From contig NZ_CP053836.1 of NCBI RefSeq assembly GCF_013201825.1, positions 1,550,001 through 1,614,000 on the forward strand: a stretch of DNA of 64,000 bases. The letters are read 5' to 3'. Source of the stretch: Halarcobacter ebronensis. Lineage in GTDB: Bacteria; Campylobacterota; Campylobacteria; Campylobacterales; Arcobacteraceae. The notes under the pieces are model-generated. The model was given only the letters and a program-made list of their open reading frames with translations. It made no database searches and was not told the origin of the DNA. Positions 37,717 through 45,333 of this stretch are shown here, one piece after another. Position numbers and translations under genes: made by a program. Within the stretch, counting starts at the first letter, position 1, and the number at the start of each line of letters is the position of its first letter.

Positions 37717-39684
37717 ATGTTTAATGAATTTAATTTAGAAAATTTTGAAAATAGTAAAATAGAGTTAGAGACTCTTTTAAATAGTAGTAGAAAAAAGATT
37801 GATGAGCTTTTAGTAATTGAAGAAAAAAGCTATGAAAATTTTGTTAAGCCTTATCAAGAAATAGGGGAGAGCATAAATGAATTTATTACTCCTATCTTTC
37901 ATATTGATTCAGTTAAGAACTCAGAAATAACTCAAAAAGTTTATGAAGATTGCCTTCCTTTAATCTCAGATTATGAAACTGAGATTTCTCAAAATGATAA
38001 TATTTATACCTCTTTAAAAGATATACAAGATAAGAGTTATACATCATTAAATGATATACAAAAAAAAGTTCTTGAAAATGAGATAAGAGACTTCAAATTA
38101 AGTGGTTGTCATTTAGATAATAATAAAAAATCTAGACTTAAAGAGTTGAACTTAAGACTAAGTGAACTCTCACATAAGTTCTCACAAAACTTACTAAATG
38201 CAACAAACTCTTATGAGATGATTATAGAAGATTTTGAAGATGTAAAAGAGATTCCACAGTCAGATTTAGAACTTGCAAAGTTTGAAGAAGAGGGGAAAAC
38301 AAAATATAAATTTACACTTCAAATGCCATCATATATTGCATATATTACTTATGGAACAAATAGAAAAAAAAGAGAAGAAATATACAAAGCTTATACAACA
38401 AGAGCACCCGAAAATGGAAAATTGATTGAAGAGATTTTAAAATTAAAAGATGAAGAAGTAAAGATTCTTGGGTTTGATAATTACGCATCATATTCATTGG
38501 CAACTAAAATGGCAAATAGTGAAGAAGAGGTTGTCTATTTTTTAGAAGAGTTAGCAAAAAAAGGTGAACATAGAGCTTTAGAAGAGATTGAAGAGATAAA
38601 AGAGTTTGCTAAAAAAGATGGAATAAATGATATTAAAAGCTATGATTTATCATATTATAGTGAGAAACTTAAAAAAGCCAAATATGATTTAGATGAAGAG
38701 TATTACAGACCATTTTTAGAACAAAACTCTGTCTTAAATGGCTTTTTTAACTTCTTATATGAAGTTTTTAATATCAAATTTACTCAGACAAATGCAAAAA
38801 CTTGGGATGATAAAGTAAAAGTATTTAATATTAGTGAAGATGATAAAATCATTGCAAGAATATATATTGATTTAGAGGCAAGAAGCGACAAAAGAGGGGG
38901 TGCTTGGATGAATAATTGGCACTCATATTATATTGATAAAAATGGTAAAGAGCAACTTCCCACTGCATATATTGTATGTAATTTTCCTCCTTCAACACAA
39001 AACACTGTTTCTCTTTTACGACACTCTGATGTAGTTACACTATTCCATGAAATGGGTCACGCTTTACATCACTTATTAAGTAATGTATCAGAACCATTTG
39101 TAAGTGGTATCTCTGGAGTTGCTTGGGATGTAGTAGAGTTTCCATCACAATTTTTAGAATACTTTGCATACGATAAAGAGGTTCTAAAACTGTTTTCAAA
39201 ACACTATAAAACAGCTGAAGTTCTTAGTGATGAAGCTATTGATAGAATTATTGCAGCAAAAAATTTCCAGTCATCATTATCAATGTTAAGACAAGTAGAA
39301 TTTGCACTGTTTGATTTTATGCTACATCAAAAATTATACACAAATGAAGATGAAATACAAAAACTTCTAGATGGTATTAGAGAAAAATATTCAGTTATAA
39401 AACCTCCAAAATATAATAAATTTCAAAATGGTTTTTCTCATATTTTTGCAGGTGGTTATGCTGCTGGATACTATTCTTATAAATGGGCAGAAGTTTTAAG
39501 TGCAGATGCATTTTATATGTTTATTGATTCAGGTAAAGTATTAAATAGAGAACTTGCAGTTAAATATAAAAATATTGTCTTAAAAAATGGTGGTTCTAAA
39601 AATATGGATGAATTATTTTTTGAATTTGCCAATAGAAAGCCAAGTGTTGACTCTTTATTAAAAATTGATGGAATTATTAGCTAA
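37717..39684 (+). CDS. M3-family oligopeptidase (oligopeptidase A-like)
   Basis: 655 aa zinc peptidase with HEMGH at 444-448 and the third ligand region GVAWDVVEFPSQFLE downstream. YIDLEARSDKRGGAWM is typical of the M3A thimet/OpdA type. It cleaves short peptides in the cytoplasm. GGAG ribosome site 10 nt before the ATG; no signal peptide. Confidence 0.93.
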   Translation: MFNEFNLENFENSKIELETLLNSSRKKIDELLVIEEKSYENFVKPYQEIGESINEFITPIFHIDSVKNSEITQKVYEDCLPLISDYETEISQNDNIYTSLKDIQDKSYTSLNDIQKKVLENEIRDFKLSGCHLDNNKKSRLKELNLRLSELSHKFSQNLLNATNSYEMIIEDFEDVKEIPQSDLELAKFEEEGKTKYKFTLQMPSYIAYITYGTNRKKREEIYKAYTTRAPENGKLIEEILKLKDEEVKILGFDNYASYSLATKMANSEEEVVYFLEELAKKGEHRALEEIEEIKEFAKKDGINDIKSYDLSYYSEKLKKAKYDLDEEYYRPFLEQNSVLNGFFNFLYEVFNIKFTQTNAKTWDDKVKVFNISEDDKIIARIYIDLEARSDKRGGAWMNNWHSYYIDKNGKEQLPTAYIVCNFPPSTQNTVSLLRHSDVVTLFHEMGHALHHLLSNVSEPFVSGISGVAWDVVEFPSQFLEYFAYDKEVLKLFSKHYKTAEVLSDEAIDRIIAAKNFQSSLSMLRQVEFALFDFMLHQKLYTNEDEIQKLLDGIREKYSVIKPPKYNKFQNGFSHIFAGGYAAGYYSYKWAEVLSADAFYMFIDSGKVLNRELAVKYKNIVLKNGGSKNMDELFFEFANRKPSVDSLLKIDGIIS

Positions 39685-39739
39685 CTTTTGTAATAATTAT
39701 GACCATAATAAATATGTACAGATTATAAGGAATTGATTC

Positions 39740-40222
39740 ATGACAAATGCTGAAACAATAGCAAAACTAAATGAAGCACTAGAAAAATTGATTGTTGGAT
39801 ATGAAGAGTTACAAAACTCATACGATGCATTACAAAATGATAATAGTAAATTAAGAGGTGAGATTTCTAACTTAAAAGAGAAAATCACTTTATTGGAGAA
39901 AGATAAAAGATCTTTAGAGGATAATGTAAATACTCTTCAAGATAGTACAGAAAAAGACTCATCAAATATCACTTCAATGCTTAGTAAAATAGAAGGTCTT
40001 CTAAGTAAGAAAAATCACCCTGCCGCACCAAATTATGCAAAAGCACCAAATCAACCACAACAAACAACTATTGTGGAAAAAGCTCCTGAACCTAAAAAAA
40101 ATGCAAGGGATAGTTTTGGAGAGATCGTTGTTGATAATAAAGAAGAGGGAGGATCAAACTCTTCTGAAAATAAAATAGATTTAAATAGAATGGCCTCTTT
40201 ATTAAATGGCTTCAATAATTAA
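39740..40222 (+). CDS. Coiled-coil protein, 160 aa
   Basis: Residues ~1-75 are a continuous heptad coiled coil (LEKLIVGYEELQNSYDALQND and LREISNLKEKITLLEKDKRSL-like). A Pro/Gln/Ala-rich linker and an acidic tail ending in DLNRMASLLNGFNN follow. No enzymatic motif or signal peptide. Function unknown; the next gene is 3 bp downstream, so they form a pair. Confidence 0.6.
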   Translation: MTNAETIAKLNEALEKLIVGYEELQNSYDALQNDNSKLRGEISNLKEKITLLEKDKRSLEDNVNTLQDSTEKDSSNITSMLSKIEGLLSKKNHPAAPNYAKAPNQPQQTTIVEKAPEPKKNARDSFGEIVVDNKEEGGSNSSENKIDLNRMASLLNGFNN

Positions 40223-40225
40223 TAT

Positions 40226-40504
40226 ATGGTTCTACTTTTAAATAAAACTTCATTATATAGTACTTTTGGAGTTGATAATTTTGAATCTCTAGATTTAGTC
40301 ATTACTTCAATGGCTCCTTCTATGGTTGAGTACTATCTCTCGGACCTTTCAAATGGGACAGATGATGCTTATTTAAATAAAAAAAATATTCAAAATAGCA
40401 TCAATATTGGAGAGTATTCAATCTATCTAGACTATGATGAAGAGATTTATCTAGAGATTGAAGACAGTTCAATTAATGATAATGAAACAGGTTCTCTTTG
40501 GTAA
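40226..40504 (+). CDS. Small acidic hypothetical protein, 92 aa
   Basis: A soluble, strongly acidic protein (SIYLDYDEEIYLEIEDSS near its C-terminus). It lies 3 bp after the coiled-coil gene and is convergent with xerH, whose stop is 1 bp away. No family is recognised. Confidence 0.5.
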   Translation: MVLLLNKTSLYSTFGVDNFESLDLVITSMAPSMVEYYLSDLSNGTDDAYLNKKNIQNSINIGEYSIYLDYDEEIYLEIEDSSINDNETGSLW

Positions 40505-40505
40505 T

Positions 40506-41561
40506 CTAATCTATTAAATTAGTAGTTGCTTTTAATCTCTCTTTATCAAAATGGGTATAAATTCTGCTAGTATTGATATCTGCATGACCTAATGCTTCTT
40601 GAACAAGAATTAAATCATGATGTTTTTGATAAAGTAGGGTAGCAAATGAGTGTCTTAGCATATGTGCTCCATTTTTCTCTTTTCTAATCCCTGCACTAAT
40701 CAATATATTTTCAACAATTCTACTTACATAAGCTTGGGTTAATCTACTCCCTTTTTTATTGCAAACTAACAAATCATCATTACATACACGAATACTTAGC
40801 CAATTTTGTAGATCATTTTCTATAATTTTAGCTTTTATCATAACAACTCTTGGTTTGTTTCCTTTTCCTCTTACTTGTAAAATATAAACATCATCCTCTT
40901 TAAATATATCTCTAATTCTAAGATTTAACATCTCAGATACCCTAATTCCTGTATAGATTATAATTTTTAGAATAAGTCTATTTCTATATGAGGTTTCAAT
41001 AGAAAACTCAAAACTCTCAATTGCTTCAAGAAATCTATTTATCTCCTCTTTATTCATAAAAGCAGGCAGTTTTGTACCAGATTTTCCTCTTAGTCCTCCC
41101 CAGTTTTTAAGTTCAATTTTAAAAAGATAAGAGTTTCCATCTGAAGTTTCATTTTGTTTATCTATATATGAGAAAAATGAAAGCAGGGCGATTCTGTGAT
41201 TCTTTTTTGAAGCATCAGATAAACCACTTGTGGTACTTGCTAAAAAATCACTAAGTAACTCCTCATCAATCTCTTTCATTGATTTTAATCCTAAATTTGT
41301 AAGAAATTCATATAATTTTAATAAAGGATTAAAATAGGTATTGATTCCTGCTAATCCAATATTTCTAGCATTTTTAACAATAATAGACAACTCATCTATA
41401 GATTTTGTACCTTTTACTAAACTTTGTATTATTGCTGCAAGAGAGTTTTTATCTACAACATTTGAGTTTGATAGTGTAGTTAATTTATTTCTAACAAATC
41501 TCTCTATCCAAAAAAGAAGAGTTTTATCATAACTTTCATAGAAGTCTAAATCATATCTCAT
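40506..41561 (-). CDS. xerH: XerH-type tyrosine recombinase
   Basis: 351 aa with the full tyrosine-recombinase set: R207 (TGIRVSEML), K233 (RGKGNKPR), H300-x-x-R303 (HMLRHSFA), H326 (LGHADINTS) and nucleophile Y335 (RIYTHF). It is longer than XerC/XerD, as is XerH of Campylobacterota, which works alone at a difH site for chromosome dimer resolution. A dif-like site lies 55 bp upstream of its start (41616-41640), and the provirus begins at that site. The gene lies outside the repeats, so it belongs to the host, not the element. Confidence 0.88.
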   Translation of the reverse strand: MRYDLDFYESYDKTLLFWIERFVRNKLTTLSNSNVVDKNSLAAIIQSLVKGTKSIDELSIIVKNARNIGLAGINTYFNPLLKLYEFLTNLGLKSMKEIDEELLSDFLASTTSGLSDASKKNHRIALLSFFSYIDKQNETSDGNSYLFKIELKNWGGLRGKSGTKLPAFMNKEEINRFLEAIESFEFSIETSYRNRLILKIIIYTGIRVSEMLNLRIRDIFKEDDVYILQVRGKGNKPRVVMIKAKIIENDLQNWLSIRVCNDDLLVCNKKGSRLTQAYVSRIVENILISAGIRKEKNGAHMLRHSFATLLYQKHHDLILVQEALGHADINTSRIYTHFDKERLKATTNLID

Positions 41562-41615
41562 TTATAAACCTTTTAATATATTTGTTTAATTCTAGCATAA
41601 TTTTAATATATTAGT

Positions 41616-41640
41616 ATTGAAAACCATAATTTTCAAACTA
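41616..41640. other. attL: dif-like recombination site
   Basis: Inverted arms TTGAAAA (41617-41623) and TTTTCAA (41630-41636) surround the 6-bp centre CCATAA, the architecture of a Xer site. The 25-bp stretch recurs at 50777-50801 with one mismatch (41621 A against 50782 T). The left arm should be chromosomal and the right arm element-derived. Confidence 0.8.
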
Positions 41641-41795
41641 TTATGGCAAAGAGTACCTTAAAAAGGGATTACTTAGAGTCGACTGCTCTTAGAATTGATA
41701 CTTTTTCAGTAAATAATAAGCTTATATATTTTTTTATATTATACATGAATAAATTATATTATTTTTTTACTTATCGAAAGGTAAAAAATGATTAA
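41640..41795 (+). pseudogene. 3' part of an ORF split by integration (attP-spanning ORF)
   Basis: From the repeat to the stop TAA at 41793-41795 the frame is open for 51 codons (IMAKSTLKRDYLESTALRID..., ending FFTYRKVKND). The stop overlaps the next gene's start as ATGATTAA. On the excised circle it joins in frame with the 24 codons at 50729-50800. In the integrated state it has only an internal ATG at 41643 without a visible ribosome site, so expression would be lost or altered. Confidence 0.45.
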
Positions 41796-42390
41796 TTTTC
41801 ATCTTAAATTCAATCCCTCATGCCCTATTGATGTATTTAACAATCCTTTATTAAACAATAATGAAAAAATCATATTTATAGTTATTCACAATATTATAGG
41901 CTCACAAGAAAAAAAATGTACATTAACAAATGAAGAAATATCTAGCGCAAGTAATACTTCTCTTAGAACTGTTATAAATGCTGTTTCTAAACTTTCACAA
42001 TTAGAACTTATATGGATTGATGTTGATAGGAAAAGAATTGTTAATAATCCTAATGAAGCAGTAAGGCATATATACACAAACTACAAATACTATGTAGATA
42101 GATACAAAAAAGAGAAAAAAGCTATTATTCCTAAAGAGTTTAAATCTATACATCACTTTAGAAATTGGTGTAAAATTTGGGCTATTGGTTTTGAATGTAC
42201 AATTACAAAGGCAGATGATACAAAAGTACCAATTAAAATCAATGATAAAGGTCTATTAGAAAACACAAAACTAAATAGAGCTTACTCCCCTACTACTGAA
42301 AAAGAAACTATTTATTACTTATGGGAACAGTTGTATAAAAATCACGAGACTATAACCAATTATATTAAAACTAAAAATAAGGAGCAGTAA
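41788..42390 (+). CDS. Winged-helix protein, candidate replication initiator or regulator
   Basis: 200 aa. Residues ~22-85 form a winged helix-turn-helix typical of plasmid/phage Rep proteins and regulators (NNEKIIFIVIHNIIG, TLTNEEISSASNTSLRTVIN, then a LIWIDVDRKR wing). The C-terminal half is basic and unrecognised; no HUH motif of rolling-circle nucleases is seen. First intact left-end gene of the element, hence 'early'. Its start overlaps the split ORF by 8 bp and its stop overlaps the next start (TAATG). Confidence 0.6.
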   Translation: MINFHLKFNPSCPIDVFNNPLLNNNEKIIFIVIHNIIGSQEKKCTLTNEEISSASNTSLRTVINAVSKLSQLELIWIDVDRKRIVNNPNEAVRHIYTNYKYYVDRYKKEKKAIIPKEFKSIHHFRNWCKIWAIGFECTITKADDTKVPIKINDKGLLENTKLNRAYSPTTEKETIYYLWEQLYKNHETITNYIKTKNKEQ

Positions 42391-42596
42391 TGGACGTATT
42401 TTTAAGTTGTGGCGATGAAGTAGTAATCGTTACTACCCTACCCGCTAAGAAGTTTATAAAGAATGTATGTTACGAAAATGAAATTGTAACCGTAAAAGAA
42501 CATAAATACAAAGGAAAAGGCGAAATTTGCAAAGATTTTGAAGTAAAAGACTACCCTCTTTCAAGTATTATTGGTGTTGGAAAAGCATTATTTTAA
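42390..42596 (+). CDS. Provirus hypothetical protein, 68 aa
   Basis: A small, probably all-beta protein (DVFLSCGDEVVIVTT, NEIVTVKEHKYKGKGE) without membrane helix. TAATG junction with the preceding gene. No homologue recognised. Confidence 0.5.
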   Translation: MDVFLSCGDEVVIVTTLPAKKFIKNVCYENEIVTVKEHKYKGKGEICKDFEVKDYPLSSIIGVGKALF

Positions 42597-42610
42597 AAGG
42601 AGTAATAAAA

Positions 42611-42748
42611 ATGAGTAACCCTACTTTACCTAAAAAGACACTAATCGTTAGAAGTAAACAGAAAGTAATTGTTTATGATTTTAATGCAAATGTGAAAACA
42701 GAAATAAGCTTAATTGATAAGAAGGACAAAAGATGCTCTTTGAATTAA
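42611..42748 (+). CDS. Provirus small basic protein, 45 aa
   Basis: ATG at 42611 with a strong AAGGAG site; 45 codons, basic and beta-like (MSNPTLPKKTLIVRSKQK). The end overlaps the holin-like gene start by 16 bp, in keeping with the compact arrangement of the element. Function unknown. Confidence 0.5.
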   Translation: MSNPTLPKKTLIVRSKQKVIVYDFNANVKTEISLIDKKDKRCSLN

Positions 42749-43176
42749 TTAAATTGGGTGTTGATGCCTTTTCAAGTTGGAACAGTAACAGAAGTGAGAT
42801 AAAAAAAATCAAACTTGAAAATAAGAAGGAACTTGTACAACTAGACCATGAGTTAAAAGTTGCAAAAGCTCAAAGCCAAATAAGAATGGCAGAACAAGAC
42901 CAAGCACAAACATATAATTTGGATATGCAAACAACTATTGACATGGCTAAAACCTATAAAGATGAGTTTATACTTATCATTTTTTATATACCTATGATTA
43001 TGGCTTTTATAGGTTATCAAGATGAAGTTCTAAAAGCTTTTAAATCTCTTGATTTAATGCCCGATTGGTATATCTTAATAATTGTATTACTTGCAGTGTC
43101 AATCTCTGGAATGAGAGGACTATTCAAACAAGCTTTAGAGCTAATCGGCTCAAAATTTAATTTAAAGGGGAAATAA
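42733..43176 (+). CDS. Holin-like membrane protein of the provirus
   Basis: 147 aa. An N-terminal amphipathic helix (LFELIKLGVDAFSSW) and a charged coiled coil (~20-60) are followed by two membrane helices (EFILIIFYIPMIMAFIGY and WYILIIVLLAVSISGM) and a basic tail. This layout resembles three-helix phage holins of the gene-transfer-agent type. The position before the structural genes, away from the lysozyme-like gene, is unusual; a virion membrane protein is the alternative. Confidence 0.5.
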   Translation: MLFELIKLGVDAFSSWNSNRSEIKKIKLENKKELVQLDHELKVAKAQSQIRMAEQDQAQTYNLDMQTTIDMAKTYKDEFILIIFYIPMIMAFIGYQDEVLKAFKSLDLMPDWYILIIVLLAVSISGMRGLFKQALELIGSKFNLKGK

Positions 43177-43391
43177 TGAAAAAAGGTTATATAACAGAAA
43201 AAAGCTCAAAGATGAAAGATGAAAGATTAAAAGTTAATTATTTGGAAGTACATTTATACTTAAACGGTACATATAACCAAATAGAAGAGTATTATCTATC
43301 ATTTTATGAAGAATTACCAAAATTTAGTATGTTTGATGATAGACCAAAAATCAAAGAAAAATTAGAAGAGGCTTTTAAAAATAAAAGATAA
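43176..43391 (+). CDS. Provirus hypothetical protein, 71 aa
   Basis: A basic soluble protein (VNYLEVHLYLNGTYNQIEEY core) with a beta strand followed by helices. TAATG junction with the holin-like gene; last gene before a 100-bp gap. No family recognised. Confidence 0.5.
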   Translation: MKKGYITEKSSKMKDERLKVNYLEVHLYLNGTYNQIEEYYLSFYEELPKFSMFDDRPKIKEKLEEAFKNKR

Positions 43392-43400
43392 GTAAAAGGC

Positions 43401-43431
43401 TCATCTTACTTTTTGGCACTTTGTAAGATGA
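43401..43431 (+). promoter_or_regulatory. Hairpin between early and structural gene blocks
   Basis: A perfect 9-bp stem TCATCTTAC (43401-43409) / GTAAGATGA (43423-43431) with a 13-nt loop in the only sizeable gap of the left half (43392-43491). No T-run follows, so it is not a standard terminator. It may be an operator or mRNA-stability element at the boundary of two gene blocks. Confidence 0.4.
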
Positions 43432-43491
43432 AATAAATTCTCCGTCAAAGAGATATATAACTCTAACATATATTTCTTAAAAGGAGAATTA

Positions 43492-43998
43492 ATGGAACAA
43501 TGTAAAAAGTGTCAAACTGACAAAAAAAACTTAAATGCAGATGGTATCTGCCCTGATTGTGAGGCAGATAATGACAACCTTGAAGCTCAAAACAATAACA
43601 ATACTTCATTTAATGATGATAATAGCTCTAGCTCTTCCGATAATGACAATAATAATTCTAGTGATAATAGTGACAATCATGATGTTATTGAAGAGTTCAT
43701 TGAACAAAATGAAGAAAAGCTTACTCAAACAATCCAAGATAGAGAAAAGAAAGCAAAGTATCAAAAGGCACAAGCTCAAAAAACAGAGACTACAAACAAC
43801 ACCAACGAAGATAAAAAGAGCGGTTTCTTTAACTCCTTGCTTGTTTTTTCTGTTGTTGCTGCCGTTGTAGTTTCTGTTGTTAGATGGTCGAAAAATAGGC
43901 ACTCCGAAATGTCAGAAACTGACACAACAGAACAAGGAGCAGACAACAGACAACAGAACAAAGAACAGACAAAGGAAAGTGTACTATGGCAAAAATAG
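43492..43998 (+). CDS. Provirus zinc-ribbon, low-complexity, single-span membrane protein
   Basis: 168 aa. The N-terminal zinc ribbon is CKKCQTD...GICPDCEA. A long Asn/Ser/Asp tract (~32-65) and a Glu/Lys/Gln helix follow. One membrane helix (FFNSLLVFSVVAAVVVSVV, ~110-128) and a polar tail complete it. AAGGAG ribosome site. The last codons overlap the next gene start by 13 bp. Probably a virion membrane or assembly protein; no homologue recognised. Confidence 0.55.
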   Translation: MEQCKKCQTDKKNLNADGICPDCEADNDNLEAQNNNNTSFNDDNSSSSSDNDNNNSSDNSDNHDVIEEFIEQNEEKLTQTIQDREKKAKYQKAQAQKTETTNNTNEDKKSGFFNSLLVFSVVAAVVVSVVRWSKNRHSEMSETDTTEQGADNRQQNKEQTKESVLWQK

Positions 43999-44501
43999 AA
44001 CTATCAAGAGAAGAATTTCTTGAACTTTTAGAAACAAATCAAAAAACAATAAGTGACAATCACACAGTTAAAGAGATAGGAGAATATCTTATTGAAAAAG
44101 GTTTTACTAAAAAAAGTATTGGTAGCTTAAAAATGTCAAAACCAAATCTTTTTAAACTTGCTTTAGAAGGAGACAATGAAGAATCACAACCAAGAATAAC
44201 AGATACTGGCGCAGAGAGTTTGGCAACTCAAATCATAAATAGTCTTGATGAAGCTAAAAAAGAGTTTCATGGAAATGGACTTAATAAATTGATTAAAACA
44301 TGGTCTATTAATTCCGCCCAGGGGCTACTTGAAAAAGTACAACCTCAAAATATGCAAAAGGTGGGAATTATAGGTCATACGATTGTTATATCTGCCCTAC
44401 TTTTAGATGTACTTTTCAAAGATATAAAAGAAGCTCCAAAGAAAGCTATTAACTTTATATTTCCAAAAAAACAACCTAAAAAAGAAGAAAAAAAGGCATA
44501 A
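43986..44501 (+). CDS. Provirus hypothetical protein with one membrane helix, 171 aa
   Basis: The N-terminal ~60 residues look like a helical DNA- or protein-binding domain (VKEIGEYLIEKGFTKKSIGSL). A middle amphipathic region follows, then a hydrophobic helix (KVGIIGHTIVISALLLDVLF) and a Lys-rich C-terminus (PKKQPKKEEKKA). It stands just before the ATPase gene, where membrane-virus genomes often carry packaging or membrane proteins. Function inferred only from position. Confidence 0.5.
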   Translation: MAKIELSREEFLELLETNQKTISDNHTVKEIGEYLIEKGFTKKSIGSLKMSKPNLFKLALEGDNEESQPRITDTGAESLATQIINSLDEAKKEFHGNGLNKLIKTWSINSAQGLLEKVQPQNMQKVGIIGHTIVISALLLDVLFKDIKEAPKKAINFIFPKKQPKKEEKKA

Positions 44502-44502
44502 A

Positions 44503-45156
44503 ATGAGAACAGCAACCCAAAATAATGTATATCTCTTTATGGGGGATAAAGGAGACGGAAAAACAACAAATGCAACCGCATTAATGGAGATATTAAACCG
44601 CCCTACTGTTATCTTTGATGTTGCTGCACAATTTGGAAAAAATGATTACAGACTTATAGCAAATGGATATCAACAACTGTACTACTATTTGAATAATCCA
44701 AAATGGCTAAAAGCAATTAGGAAAGCAAATCTTCAAATAGTAGTGCGGTTTTCTAAAAATATGAATAAACGTGAAGAGATTGAAAAATGTTCGCAGCTCT
44801 TATGGGACTTTAAACATATTACTATCGTTTATGAAGAAATGGATTTGTATTTCGTTTATCAAGCCTCAACTCAAAATCCTATTTATGAAACTTTATATCT
44901 ATCTAGGAATAGAGAGCATGAAGTTATTTGCATTTATAAACAAGCAACTGCAGCACATGAAGTTATAAAACAAAATGCAGACTATATCATCACTTCAAAC
45001 ATAGAAAGCGCAAACGCACTTAAATTTTTTGAAAGGAGGGATAAAAATCTACCTAATTTAATTAAAAATTTGAAATTTAGAGAATTTCTAATAATCGGTA
45101 AGCGCGGATATAGGAGAGTTCATAAGCTCAAAAAATCAATAGCACAAATGCTATAA
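44503..45156 (+). CDS. Genome-packaging-type ATPase (FtsK/HerA superfamily)
   Basis: 217 aa, a minimal P-loop ATPase. Walker A is GDKGDGKT (residues 14-21). The Walker B-like strand ITIVYEEMD has E111/E112. The segment LSRNREHEVICIYKQAT (133-149) has arginines and a glutamine at the positions expected for the R/Q sensor motif of FtsK/HerA and virus A32-type packaging ATPases. The length matches ATPases of PM2, PRD1 and related membrane viruses, and it is the gene before the capsid candidate. A zonular-occludens-toxin-like filamentous phage protein is the main alternative. Confidence 0.7.
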   Translation: MRTATQNNVYLFMGDKGDGKTTNATALMEILNRPTVIFDVAAQFGKNDYRLIANGYQQLYYYLNNPKWLKAIRKANLQIVVRFSKNMNKREEIEKCSQLLWDFKHITIVYEEMDLYFVYQASTQNPIYETLYLSRNREHEVICIYKQATAAHEVIKQNADYIITSNIESANALKFFERRDKNLPNLIKNLKFREFLIIGKRGYRRVHKLKKSIAQML

Positions 45157-45180
45157 ATATACAAATAAGGAAAAAATACA

Positions 45181-45333
45181 ATGTTAAGACAAATTACAAG
45201 TTTTGCAAAAAAAAATATATGGTTTACAGTAGCAGCTGCATTCATATTAGGTGCGGGAGGAATTGCAGCAGCAGTTTCAAAAGGTAAAGAGTACGGAAAT
45301 AAAGCAACTTCAATGGTGGGAGGGGCTCAATAA
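45181..45333 (+). CDS. Provirus small glycine-zipper membrane protein, 50 aa
   Basis: MLRQITSFAKKN, then a membrane helix rich in Ala/Gly (FTVAAAFILGAGGIAAAVS) and a polar tail. A GGAAA-type site precedes the ATG and the stop overlaps the capsid gene start (TAATG). Small integral membrane proteins coded beside the capsid gene are typical of internal-membrane viruses. Confidence 0.6.
   Translation: MLRQITSFAKKNIWFTVAAAFILGAGGIAAAVSKGKEYGNKATSMVGGAQ

Noticed and set aside
40506-41561. xerH taken as the provirus integrase
   Set aside because: It lies outside the direct repeats, has the length and motifs of the chromosomal XerH, and the host needs such a gene; its neighbourhood to the element is explained by the adjacent dif-like site.
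43535-43870. Alternative frame in the zinc-ribbon gene (111 codons)
   Set aside because: It arises from the repetitive Asn/Ser codons of the real frame read out of phase; no ribosome site and only runs of Ile/Leu/Met.
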